A stretch of DNA of 64,000 nucleotides from Nosema muscidifuracis (Eukaryota; Microsporidia; Nosematidae). Both the position numbers and the translations under genes were made by a program. Positions 56,786-64,000 of the stretch are shown piece by piece (positions within the stretch are counted from its first letter, which is position 1; every line of letters begins with the position of its first letter). The notes under the pieces are model-generated. The model saw only the letters and a program-made list of their open reading frames with translations. It did not search any database and was not told where the DNA came from. The stretch lies in the NCBI GenBank assembly GCA_028335825.1, contig JAIOKI010000006.1, forward strand, positions 124,001 through 188,000. The letters are read 5' to 3'.

Positions 56786-57598
56786 TTAATTTATGTATTC
56801 TTTAATATTTTCTTGTATAATTATTGTACCGTCTTTATAAATTTGGTACATTAGATTATTTATAATATCAAAAGATACGAGATTATTTTCAAAATTCTCA
56901 CAATATAATATTTTAAGGTCAGCGTCCAATAAAAATAAATTATTTTCTCCATCTAAACATAAGATGTACATTTTCCAAAATTTTATTATTTTTGGATTGA
57001 ATTTTATTTCTGTATATTTGAAATTGCTTCCAGTAATATCGCTAATTGAAATCTTCTTATCGAAAAAAGCTATACAAATTAAATCACCCGAAATATCAAA
57101 AGAAGAAATATTTTCATCCATTTTTATTATCTCAACTAGAGAATTATTTTTGAGAAATATATCTTCTACGTAACATATACTCCCATTTTCATATCCTAAG
57201 TATAATCTATTATTCCAAATTACTGATCCAGCACATATACCTCTATGAGTGACAGGAATGTTTTGACATTTGTAATTATTCATTGTATCGTAAATAAAAA
57301 TACTTTTTTCATTTATAATCAATAAATTATTATTAAATACAGTTACGAAATCCAACGAATCTTTTTGACAAATCTCTTTAGGTGGTTCTTCGAAATTAAA
57401 AAAATAAACAATTTTCTCAGTGAAAAATATAACACCTCCATTAATTTTTAATCCTCCCAATACATTTCCTGGAATTTTAAAGTCTTTTCTTTGGCTATGA
57501 ATTGAGCAAATATTGTTACCAAAAATTATTAAATTATCTTTTAATAGATCATTATCTACTATTAAATGATTTACTTGGTATTTATTTCTAATTATCAT
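56786..57598 (-). CDS. Beta-propeller (WD-like) protein, 270 aa
   Basis: The chain is beta-rich with repeated strand triplets and Asp/Asn-Gly turns (LGYENGSICYVED, ICIAFFDKKISISD), typical for a divergent WD propeller of about six blades. No known signature is visible. Its ATG lies inside the last codons of the Myb-like gene on the same strand (11-bp overlap in another frame), so translation of both from one mRNA or separate promoters inside the Myb gene must be assumed. No CCC run is seen. Confidence 0.75.
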   Translation of the reverse strand: MIIRNKYQVNHLIVDNDLLKDNLIIFGNNICSIHSQRKDFKIPGNVLGGLKINGGVIFFTEKIVYFFNFEEPPKEICQKDSLDFVTVFNNNLLIINEKSIFIYDTMNNYKCQNIPVTHRGICAGSVIWNNRLYLGYENGSICYVEDIFLKNNSLVEIIKMDENISSFDISGDLICIAFFDKKISISDITGSNFKYTEIKFNPKIIKFWKMYILCLDGENNLFLLDADLKILYCENFENNLVSFDIINNLMYQIYKDGTIIIQENIKEYIN

Positions 57599-58421
57599 TT
57601 GTTTTATGGGTTAAAGATTTTTTTAGTATTTTGTACCGTCTTTTACATTGATTATTATTTCTTCCAAATATCTCACTAGAAATAATATTCCAATTTTCTC
57701 CATGTAAATTAATCAAATTTAATAATTTATCATCCTCTTCAATAGACCATCTACCTTTCTTTAAATTCGGATCAAGAGCATTGATCCATCTTTCTCTACA
57801 TTGTGCATCATTTCTTCCAGTAACAAATTTAGAAATATAAACCCAGCCTTTTTTCAAATATTTCTCTACTGCATGACTTAATTGTTCATCTTCATCTTTA
57901 GTCCATCTTCCTTTATTCTTACACTCACATAACTTTTTATACCTTTGTAAACATTGAGATCGAGATCTGTTCTCAAAAAAATTTGATATAAAAGTCCATC
58001 TACCTTTACCATATTTATTAATAACATCCAATAATAAAGTATCTTCATCTTGAGTCCATTTAAATTTATTTTGATTTTCAAGATAATAATATCTTTTAAT
58101 ACATCTTATTGGATAAATACATAGATCGAATCCGATATCAAGCCAGCTTTTCTTAAGGTTAACTAATTTATACAATTTCTTGTCATTATCTTTTGACCAT
58201 TTAGTTACGAATTTCTTAAAGTACTGTTTAATAAATTCGTTGTAACAAGTAAAAACATCAATTCGCATTTTAATTGACAATTCTAACCAATAAATGTCAT
58301 TTGGATTTTTGCATATATGGTCGGGCATGTTAAGATTAAATTTATACAGTTTGTTGATTTTGTAGTAAGACTTGAAAGCTGGTTTGTTTATATCTCGTTC
58401 AGAATATTTCTTAAGACCCAT
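57588..58421 (-). CDS. Myb-repeat DNA-binding protein, SNAPC4-like
   Basis: 277 aa with four SANT/Myb repeats: about 93-135 (WSKDNDKKLYKLV, degenerate), 140-186 (WTQDEDTLLLDVINKYG), 192-240 (GRWTKDEDEQLSHAVEKY, KKGWVYISKFVTGRNDAQCRERW) and 244-290 (GRWSIEEDDKLLNLI). The linker LDPNLKKGRW and the TGRNDAQCRERW helix are close to the SNAP190 (SNAPC4) repeat pattern V..RT..QCR.RY...LDP. SNAPc directs snRNA promoters; the U2 gene in this window would be a target. The alternative is a c-Myb/Cdc5-type regulator. The promoter is shared with the divergent RCL1 gene (47 bp). Confidence 0.75.
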   Translation of the reverse strand: MGLKKYSERDINKPAFKSYYKINKLYKFNLNMPDHICKNPNDIYWLELSIKMRIDVFTCYNEFIKQYFKKFVTKWSKDNDKKLYKLVNLKKSWLDIGFDLCIYPIRCIKRYYYLENQNKFKWTQDEDTLLLDVINKYGKGRWTFISNFFENRSRSQCLQRYKKLCECKNKGRWTKDEDEQLSHAVEKYLKKGWVYISKFVTGRNDAQCRERWINALDPNLKKGRWSIEEDDKLLNLINLHGENWNIISSEIFGRNNNQCKRRYKILKKSLTHKTNDN

Positions 58422-58468
58422 CGTTCAAAAAAAAACGGAATTAAAAAATAAATTTAAATTATTCCCTT

Positions 58469-59473
58469 ATGGAATCTCAAGACGATTCACATTTTAATTT
58501 TAGAATATCTATATCAGTACTTACAAGAAAAGCTGTTGTTTTAAAACTCAGTGAAGATATTAATAAAAAGAAATCATTTTTAAAATTGATAAGCAAACTA
58601 ACTAAAGATACTAAATACAAAATAGAGAATTCTGTATTACATTTCACACCTGGTGTATTAATTGGTGGATCTTATGAATATAATTGTACTGATGAAATAT
58701 TTAATTACATTGTTCCTTTACTTTTTCTTTTACCATTTTGTGGAAAAAAGTCTACAATAAAGTTTAATGGAATAACTGATAGAGATAATTGCATAGATAT
58801 GATACGTATAGCTTATTTTCCTATGATAAAGATGTTTAATATACCTGGATTAGAACTTGTAGTAAAAAAGCGGGGATTCTATCCTGATGGAGAAGGGGAT
58901 GTTCATTTTTCATGTGGAGTAGTCAAAGATATAAAAAGTATCGATATAACAAAAATAGACTGTTTAAAGAAAACAAGAGCTCTTTTGATAAGTTCAAGGC
59001 TGAATAGTACGTATGTACACGATATGTCCGTTAAATTGAAAGATCTTTTAGGTGATATGAATTTTAAAATATTCAGTAATATTTATAACAGAAATGATTC
59101 TGGTCCATCTCCAGGATATCAGTGTAATATTTTTTCTGAATCAAAATCTGGAATTTATTTTGTAACTAAAGATGGTAAACAGAATAAACCAGAAGTTTTA
59201 GCACAAGATACAGCTAAAGATCTTCTTAAGACTATTAAAAAAGGTGGAGTATTCGATCAAAAACTTAATAATTTATTATTTATGCTTTTATCTTTATCAT
59301 CTACTGATATAAGTCGAATCAGAATATCTAAATTAACTGATGATAATAAAGATTTATTAAGTATATTAAAAGATATGCTAAATTTTAGATATGAAATTAT
59401 GAAAGATACTGATGGATATATTTTTACTTGTTATGGTACAGGATTTATAAATTATAATGTCAAATTAAATTAA
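58469..59473 (+). CDS. RCL1: RNA 3'-phosphate cyclase-like protein Rcl1
   Basis: 334 aa. Conserved family blocks: FTPGVLIGG, then NGITDRDNCID..R, then VVKKRGFYPDGEGDVHFS (about residues 131-148), NDSGPSPGYQCNIFSES and QDTAKDLLKTIKKGGVFDQ. The catalytic His of true cyclases is not in evidence, which fits Rcl1, an essential U3 snoRNP-associated factor that cleaves or helps cleave pre-rRNA at A2. It lies head-to-head with the Myb-like gene. CCC precedes the ATG. Confidence 0.92.
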   Translation: MESQDDSHFNFRISISVLTRKAVVLKLSEDINKKKSFLKLISKLTKDTKYKIENSVLHFTPGVLIGGSYEYNCTDEIFNYIVPLLFLLPFCGKKSTIKFNGITDRDNCIDMIRIAYFPMIKMFNIPGLELVVKKRGFYPDGEGDVHFSCGVVKDIKSIDITKIDCLKKTRALLISSRLNSTYVHDMSVKLKDLLGDMNFKIFSNIYNRNDSGPSPGYQCNIFSESKSGIYFVTKDGKQNKPEVLAQDTAKDLLKTIKKGGVFDQKLNNLLFMLLSLSSTDISRIRISKLTDDNKDLLSILKDMLNFRYEIMKDTDGYIFTCYGTGFINYNVKLN

Positions 59474-60150
59474 ATTCTTTTTTAATATTTGATGAGTCAT
59501 AATATTTATCTATGAAAAAAAATGAATTATTTACTAATCTTTAATTTAAAAATGAGAATACTAGCTTTAATATCATAATAACCCTAAAATAAAGTACTAA
59601 TTAATTATGTGTATAGAGTTTTAATTTACTTAGAATATCATATTGAAGCATACATACTGATTAAAATTTTAAGATTGACTAAAAAAGTTATACTTTAATA
59701 ACCTTCTTAGGATTTTATAAGAAGAAGAATGTAAATCTATTGGTATAGTTGAAACGAATATACTTTTATATAATTGAGTAGGTTTACAATAACTCTATGT
59801 ATTAGCATTTGATTTATGTCTATTTACATCATTTCATAATATTATTCACAAATATAAGAAGTTTAAATTTGAAACTAATTGTATTTTTTCAATATTGTTC
59901 TCACTATTTTATTAATTTAGTACTAAAGAAAAATAATTTTATAATCTCAATTATGATTATAGAATAGTTGAAGATTTTCTTATTTCAGAACGAAAATCTC
60001 TTTCCAGACTATTTCTAATGATATAATTATTAATTAATTCTCAAATAAGTTATTTTAATAGTATCTATATCTAATTAATAATTTATTTAATCATCAGCTA
60101 ATAAGTCTTTAATTTTATTAATAATATGTTAATTTACAAGTATTTTAAAT
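59474..60150. other. Noncoding region between convergent genes
   Basis: No ORF and no tandem repeat. A CCC at 59581 is followed by an ATG with a 5-codon frame only. Nothing recognised. Confidence 0.45.
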
Positions 60151-60768
60151 TTAAAGATTTATTTTTTCATTAATTTTTCTAATGAATTCTTGTCTATCCT
60201 TCGATTTAAAATATGCTGATCCAATCACTATATAATCAAAATGAGATACTTTGCTAATTGTATTTAAATTAATTCCTCCATCCACACCAATCTCATATTT
60301 TGATCTATCTATTTGATTATATTCTACTTTTTTAACACATCTCTCTAAAAAAGACTGATTACCAAATCCAGGATATACTGTCATTATAAGTATTCTACTA
60401 ATTTCTAAAGGAATTTCTTTGATATTTGTATCTGGACTTACAGCCAATCCTATTTTTATATTATGATTTTTAATATATCTTATAGTTTCTGTTAAATTCT
60501 TAATTTCATAATGTATTGTTATAGTATCAACCTTTTTTAAATTTAGTAGATCGAGTATCAAAATAGGATTTTCTATCATCAAATGGATATCAAAAACAAA
60601 ATCGAATTCCAGTATTTTATTTATTAAACCAGGTCCAAAACTTATATTTGGTACAAATGATGTATCAAGTATATCCAAATGAATATTCTTAATACCTTCA
60701 TTTTTTAGATCTTTAAGTACTTGGTTTATATTTAATAAATCAGAATCTAAAATGCTTATACTGATCAT
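60151..60768 (-). CDS. RPE1: Ribulose-phosphate 3-epimerase
   Basis: The start is the ATG at 60768; the longer frame uses TTG. The 205-aa TIM-barrel protein has HLDILDTSFVPNISFGP (family H.D.MDG.FVPN...GP, with Gly replaced by Thr), DIHLMIENP (HLMV..P), SPDTNI and MTVYPGFGNQSFL (family M.V.PGFGGQ.F), then VDGGINLNTI. The metal ligands H, D, H and D appear retained. It interconverts ribulose-5-phosphate and xylulose-5-phosphate in the pentose phosphate pathway. No CCC run. Confidence 0.93.
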   Translation of the reverse strand: MISISILDSDLLNINQVLKDLKNEGIKNIHLDILDTSFVPNISFGPGLINKILEFDFVFDIHLMIENPILILDLLNLKKVDTITIHYEIKNLTETIRYIKNHNIKIGLAVSPDTNIKEIPLEISRILIMTVYPGFGNQSFLERCVKKVEYNQIDRSKYEIGVDGGINLNTISKVSHFDYIVIGSAYFKSKDRQEFIRKINEKINL

Positions 60769-61270
60769 TTCTATTGTTATTTGTTTGTAGTAAAAAAATA
60801 TCAAAAAAAATTATTTAATAATCAAAAACATCTGAGAAAGAAATCTATGATTAGTATCAAATTATAGTTTTGTCTTTTTGTATATTTTGTTTTAAATATT
60901 TGAAAGTTAAAACCAATATGAATTTAATAAACTAATATGAATTTATTAATTTATATAAGTTAGAAAACTAATATGAATTTAGTAAACTAATATGAATTTA
61001 TTAATTTATATAAGTTAGAAAACTTAATTCGAATTTATTAATCCAATATAAATTTAGTAAACTAATATGAATTTATTAATCCAATATTCATTTATTAAAC
61101 TAATAAATTTTTTTTTCAAACCTATATATTTTTATTAATCCAATATAAACTTATTAAACTAATATATGTATCAAAAAATATATAATTTTATCTAACTTAT
61201 ATAAATTAAAAATTATTAATTTTGAAACACGTTTCAAATTAGCTTAAATACTAAATTTAAATAAATAAAT
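60769..61270. repeat. About 35-bp tandem repeats (ACTAATATGAATTTATTAA units)
   Basis: From about 60920 to 61160, a unit with AACTAATATGAATTTATTAAT recurs seven to eight times. A 44-bp segment containing TTTATATAAGTTAGAAAACT is present twice. It fills the divergent promoter region of the epimerase and Erv genes. Confidence 0.8.
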
Positions 61271-61801
61271 ATGAATAAAGAACAAACATATACACGTATA
61301 GTATACATAATGATAATAGTATGGACTATTTATGCTACACATAGATATTTCTTCCCTTCACATTCTTACAAATACGAGGATAAATCTATTGGTCAATCTA
61401 TTGTACAATCTATATCACCAAAAGTTGGTGAAATTCGTACAATTCATACACAAAAACTAAGTAATCAAGAAATTAGAGCTAGACTAGGAAGATCTACATG
61501 GACATTGCTTCATACAATGGCTGCTACTTATCCTGCATTTCCTACTGTACAACATAAACGAGATACTTTACAATTTATATATCTTCTATCATCTTTGTTT
61601 CCATGTGCAGAATGTGCAGGACATTTTCAAAAACTTCTTAGCGAGAATCCACCAGAAGTCGGTACTCATGATGAATTCGTACAATGGCTATGTAAAGCAC
61701 ATAATATAGTTAACAAAAGATTAGGAAAACCAATTATGGAATGTTCAAAAGTAGATGAAGTCTGGAGCTGTGGTTGTGAACCAGAACCATTAAAAAATTA
61801 G
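61271..61801 (+). CDS. Erv-family FAD-linked sulfhydryl oxidase with N-terminal anchor
   Basis: 176 aa. A single membrane segment at about residues 9-29 is followed by a linker and the Erv/ALR domain: LGRSTWTLLHTMAATYP (W and H contact FAD), FPCAECAGHFQKLLSENPP with active CxxC at 112-115, then the H-x3-N-x2-N helix (CKAHNIVNKRLGKP) and a C-terminal CSKVDEVWSCGC. An N-terminal anchor favours the ER-type Erv2 over the soluble mitochondrial Erv1, but a mitosomal role is open. It would pass electrons from PDI-like proteins to oxygen; two such proteins lie at 20-27 kb. No CCC run before this start. Confidence 0.9.
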   Translation: MNKEQTYTRIVYIMIIVWTIYATHRYFFPSHSYKYEDKSIGQSIVQSISPKVGEIRTIHTQKLSNQEIRARLGRSTWTLLHTMAATYPAFPTVQHKRDTLQFIYLLSSLFPCAECAGHFQKLLSENPPEVGTHDEFVQWLCKAHNIVNKRLGKPIMECSKVDEVWSCGCEPEPLKN

Positions 61802-61860
61802 AATTCTTAAATTTTAAAAAAAAAAATTTTTTTTTTGTGTAAAAATTCTACCCCTGTAAA

Positions 61861-62411
61861 ATGTAAGTTAAAAAAAAATATAATTTAGGGAAACCGAAAA
61901 GAAAATCAACAAGAGCGAGAAAGCACGTGCAATGGCTGCAAAAGTATTACAATGTGGAAAAAACAAAATTTGGTTAGATCCTACTGGTAAAGAATCTATT
62001 AATCAAGTAAGCACAAGAGAACAGATTCGTCAACTTATTGATGATAATGTTATTATCAAGAAACTTGATAAATTTAATAGTAAAGGAAGATCTAGAATCT
62101 ACAAAGAAGCTGTTGCTAAAGGAAGACATATGGGATTAGGAAAGAGACTTGGTACTGCTAATGCTAGACTTAACAAAAAAACTCTATGGATTAAGAAAAT
62201 TAGAGTCATGAGAAAAGAATTAAAAGAAATGAAGAGTACTGGTAAGATTAGTGCTGAAGAGCATCAATTATTTAGAAAGAGAGCTAAAGGTAATTTATTT
62301 AAGAATCGTGTAGCTATGAAAGAGCATATTGCTAAGAAGCAGGCTGCTGAACAAAGAATTAAAGAATTAGAAGAACAGGCCAAAGCATTAAAGATGAAGA
62401 GACAAGGATAA
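61861..62411 (+). CDS. RPL19: 60S ribosomal protein L19 (eL19) with a 26-nt intron inside its start codon
   Basis: The simple ORF from 61932 lacks the N-terminal helix of eL19. A better model starts at the ATG at 61861, preceded by CCCC (61851-61854). An intron from 61863 (GTAAGTT) to 61888 (TTTAG) joins AT to G and keeps frame, adding [15 protein letters not shown] before [17 protein letters not shown]. This fits the family N-terminus, where a KRLA...V..CGK helix precedes KVWLDP. Later blocks [17 protein letters not shown] and [15 protein letters not shown] are classic eL19. The spliced protein has 174 aa and is located on the large-subunit solvent side. Splicing is inferred and not proven. 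Confidence 0.88.
61863..61888 (+). other. Predicted 26-nt spliceosomal intron in RPL19
   Basis: Begins with consensus GTAAGTT, ends TATAATTTAG, and contains an A-run between. Removing it joins AT and G of the start codon and restores the family-like N-terminus. Microsporidian introns are known to be this short and to favour ribosomal protein genes near the start codon. Confidence 0.75.
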
Positions 62412-62524
62412 TTAAATATTTAATTTATAAAAATTACTGATAAATTTTAAATACTGATAATATCAAAAATTAATTAATATTTTGATTTAATTTATTTACA
62501 AAACAAAATATAAAAATTTACCCC

Positions 62525-62875
62525 ATGGATAAAAATATTAAAAGAGAAATTAATGAAATTATACGAACGATCAGAGAAGAAAAATCTTTGAATACACATA
62601 TAGATACATCTAATGAAAGTATAGATAAATTAGAAAAAAAGATTGATTATTTTTCTAAGTTATACAATTTTGAATACGATAAAATTGATATTGAATATTC
62701 ATCAGTAGAGGATATTAAGAAAGAAATTAATAATATTTTAAATACAAAAAAAAATGTATTAACGAATAAAAATATAAAATATTTTGATAAGCTATGTGGA
62801 TTTGTTACTAAAAAAGCTTGTGTTTTATGGGATGACGAAAAGATAAATGAGTTTTATAATTCTTTAATGAAATAG
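62525..62875 (+). CDS. Hypothetical helical protein, 116 aa
   Basis: CCCC abuts the ATG, which strongly supports a real gene. The chain is charged and probably helical, with a coiled-coil-like start (MDKNIKREINEIIRTIREEK) and a more hydrophobic C-terminal helix (DKLCGFVTKKACVLWDDEKI). No signal peptide or membrane helix, two cysteines near the end. Not recognised; it could be a divergent small subunit of a conserved complex. Confidence 0.65.
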   Translation: MDKNIKREINEIIRTIREEKSLNTHIDTSNESIDKLEKKIDYFSKLYNFEYDKIDIEYSSVEDIKKEINNILNTKKNVLTNKNIKYFDKLCGFVTKKACVLWDDEKINEFYNSLMK

Positions 62876-63252
62876 ATAGCCGTAATTTCTTAATTATATA
62901 AAAATAATTGACATTTATTTATTTAATAAAAGAAATTCTTGTTTTAGAAAATAAATTTTTCAATTCTTGTTAAAAATAATTGACATTTATTTAATAATAA
63001 AATACATTTCTGTCTTGAGAAAATAATTTTTTCAGTTTAATAATTTTAAATAATTGACATTTATTTATTTAATAAAAGATATTCCTGTTTTAGAAAATAA
63101 AATCTTCAGTTTAATAATTTTAAATAAAAAAATTAAGGATAATGTCTAATAATTATGCAATTATAGAATATTTTAATTGGAGTAACGTAGTGCAAAAAAT
63201 TCCTTAATTTTAAGGGGAAAATTAATAAATAAAAAATTAAAATAAATTTAAC
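62876..63252. repeat. About 62-bp tandem repeats (TAAATAATTGACATTTATTTA units)
   Basis: Three copies of a unit with AATTGACATTTATTTA, AAAAGA/ATTC and TTTTAGAAAATAAA fill 62885-63125. Confidence 0.85.
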
Positions 63253-63600
63253 ATGAGATATGATCTTCCCTACGCTTGTCCAATCCTATCTCCAAGGTTT
63301 TGTTTCTTCACTACGATATGCTCATGTTATGTTTCTTCAATAGTTTATGCTAGATTGTTTAAGAATAAACACTTCTCAGTTTTTGCATTATTTCTTGTTC
63401 CTTTCAGTGTATACGGAATAAGACGATACGTCGTAGATGAACTAAATATTGATGAGAAATATGAGACTAGTGCTTTGAAAAGTGTGTGCTGTATAAATTC
63501 ACTTGTTCAAGATTTACATGAAATGAAAATTAATAGAATTGGTATTTATAAATTCCAAAGTGAATCATTTATTGAAGAATCATCAGATTTCGAATTATAA
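63253..63600 (+). CDS. Small membrane protein, 115 aa, unknown family
   Basis: Two hydrophobic segments, about residues 15-33 and 38-57, and five cysteines in the first 30 residues (ACPILSPRFCFFTTICSC), followed by a hydrophilic C-terminal half ending in an acidic Ser-rich tail (SFIEESSDFEL). No signal-peptide cleavage site. The layout suggests a two-pass or hairpin membrane protein. It lacks a CCC run. Its stop is 3 bp from the convergent RNF10-like gene. Confidence 0.65.
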   Translation: MRYDLPYACPILSPRFCFFTTICSCYVSSIVYARLFKNKHFSVFALFLVPFSVYGIRRYVVDELNIDEKYETSALKSVCCINSLVQDLHEMKINRIGIYKFQSESFIEESSDFEL

Positions 63601-63603
63601 TTT

Positions 63604-64000
63604 CTAAATTTCTATATCTACGATATAAATAATAGATTTTTCTAATAAATGATTAATACAATATTCTTTTTTATAAACAACTTCCTTTATCTTTTTTACT
63701 CTTCCGTAAATGAATTCAGGCATTTCTCCTTTATTTTTTAATTTGTTCAATATTTTACGGTTTAAAAAATAATTCTGTCCATCGTAAGATTGGTAACAAT
63801 AAGAATCAACTTTTTAAGACACTATTGTATCCAAATAGTATACAGAAGAATAAGGATAATCAAAATAATCTTTATATTCAGAAGAAATTATTCTTTTAAA
63901 AAGTATATAATCAGAAATATCTTCTAAAAGAACGAGCATAACTTTAAAAACATTTCGTACGACAGAATTGCAAATAGGACATTTACAAGAAAATTTTATC
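63604..64000 (-). pseudogene. RNF10/Mag2-like RING protein, 3' part, with an in-frame stop
   Basis: Reading the minus strand from the window edge gives KFSCKCPICNSVVRN, the last zinc ligands of a RING finger, and a helical segment to YYLDTIVS. A TAA (63814-63816) interrupts the frame. Reading on gives KVDSYCYQSYDGQNYFLN, then VKKIKEVVYKK and HLLEKSIIYIVDIEI, which closely follows the RNF10/Mag2 block (FYQ..DGQ..FL...VR.L...YG, then HLPL...F...E). RNF10 ubiquitinates ribosomal proteins during stalling. The open frame after the TAA is intact, so the stop is recent, or a sequencing error, or read through. The 5' part lies outside. Confidence 0.65.

Noticed and set aside
63786-63850. Short intron that would remove the TAA in the RNF10-like gene
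   Set aside because: Candidate GT...AG pairs (22 and 34 nt) do not keep the frame and lack a GTAAGT donor.

Overview
The window reads as a slice of a microsporidian nuclear genome, most likely from the Nosema/Vairimorpha group (group-level inference, no alignment run). It is extremely AT-rich, with short intron-poor genes tightly packed on both strands. Many genes carry a CCC or CCCC run a few bases upstream of the ATG, a promoter mark known from microsporidia. Ribosomal and other core proteins are slightly shortened versions of eukaryotic families, and many small secreted proteins are lineage-specific. I see no retroelement, transposase, capsid gene or CRISPR array.

Layout. 0-13 kb: SEC31 (cut by the window edge), a cap-binding CBP80-like protein, RPS15, delta-COP, RPB6, V-ATPase subunit e, a UTP18-like propeller, a secreted protein and RPL26. 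13-21 kb: CstF-64, two tandem amino-acid transporters with a GC-rich probable RNA gene between them, and an orphan ORF. 20-31 kb: two PDI/thioredoxin paralogues, a CUE-Smr protein, a secreted orphan, then histone H2B, HMGB and an HMG-like protein, and tRNA-Arg(ACG). 31-41 kb: sugar-phosphate transporter, U2 snRNA, GPN GTPase, RING-CH ligase, polyprenal reductase, Arf-like GTPase, DPH2, a J-like membrane protein, APN2, LCB2 and tRNA-Phe(GAA). 41-49 kb: profilin, RPL36, a C2H2 zinc-finger gene interrupted by UGA, enhancer-of-polycomb, a tyrosine phosphatase, an HROB-like OB-fold protein, a type I membrane protein and a large helical solenoid. 49.7-54.4 kb: a duplicated two-gene module of small secreted or membrane proteins plus a fifth similar gene. 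54.5-64 kb: TFIIB, RPS18, a small lysine-rich protein, a WD-like protein overlapping a Myb/SNAPC4-like gene, RCL1, ribulose-phosphate epimerase, an Erv sulfhydryl oxidase, RPL19 with a 26-nt intron splitting its start codon, two small orphans, and a partial RNF10/Mag2-like gene with an in-frame stop.

How they fit together. The secretory pathway is well represented: SEC31 (COPII), delta-COP (COPI), an ER PDI carrying a KKxx tail, an Erv-type oxidase, polyprenal reductase for dolichol and LCB2 for sphingolipids, alongside at least eight predicted secreted or surface proteins. The splicing theme is coherent too: U2 snRNA, a nuclear cap-binding-like subunit, CstF-64 and a mini-intron in RPL19.

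The best leads for something undescribed are the tandem A/B secreted-protein module, the GC-rich putative RNA at 15.84-15.92 kb, the mini-intron inside the RPL19 start codon, and the stop codon sitting exactly at a zinc-binding cysteine. Product names come from motif recognition in the translations; no database search was possible.
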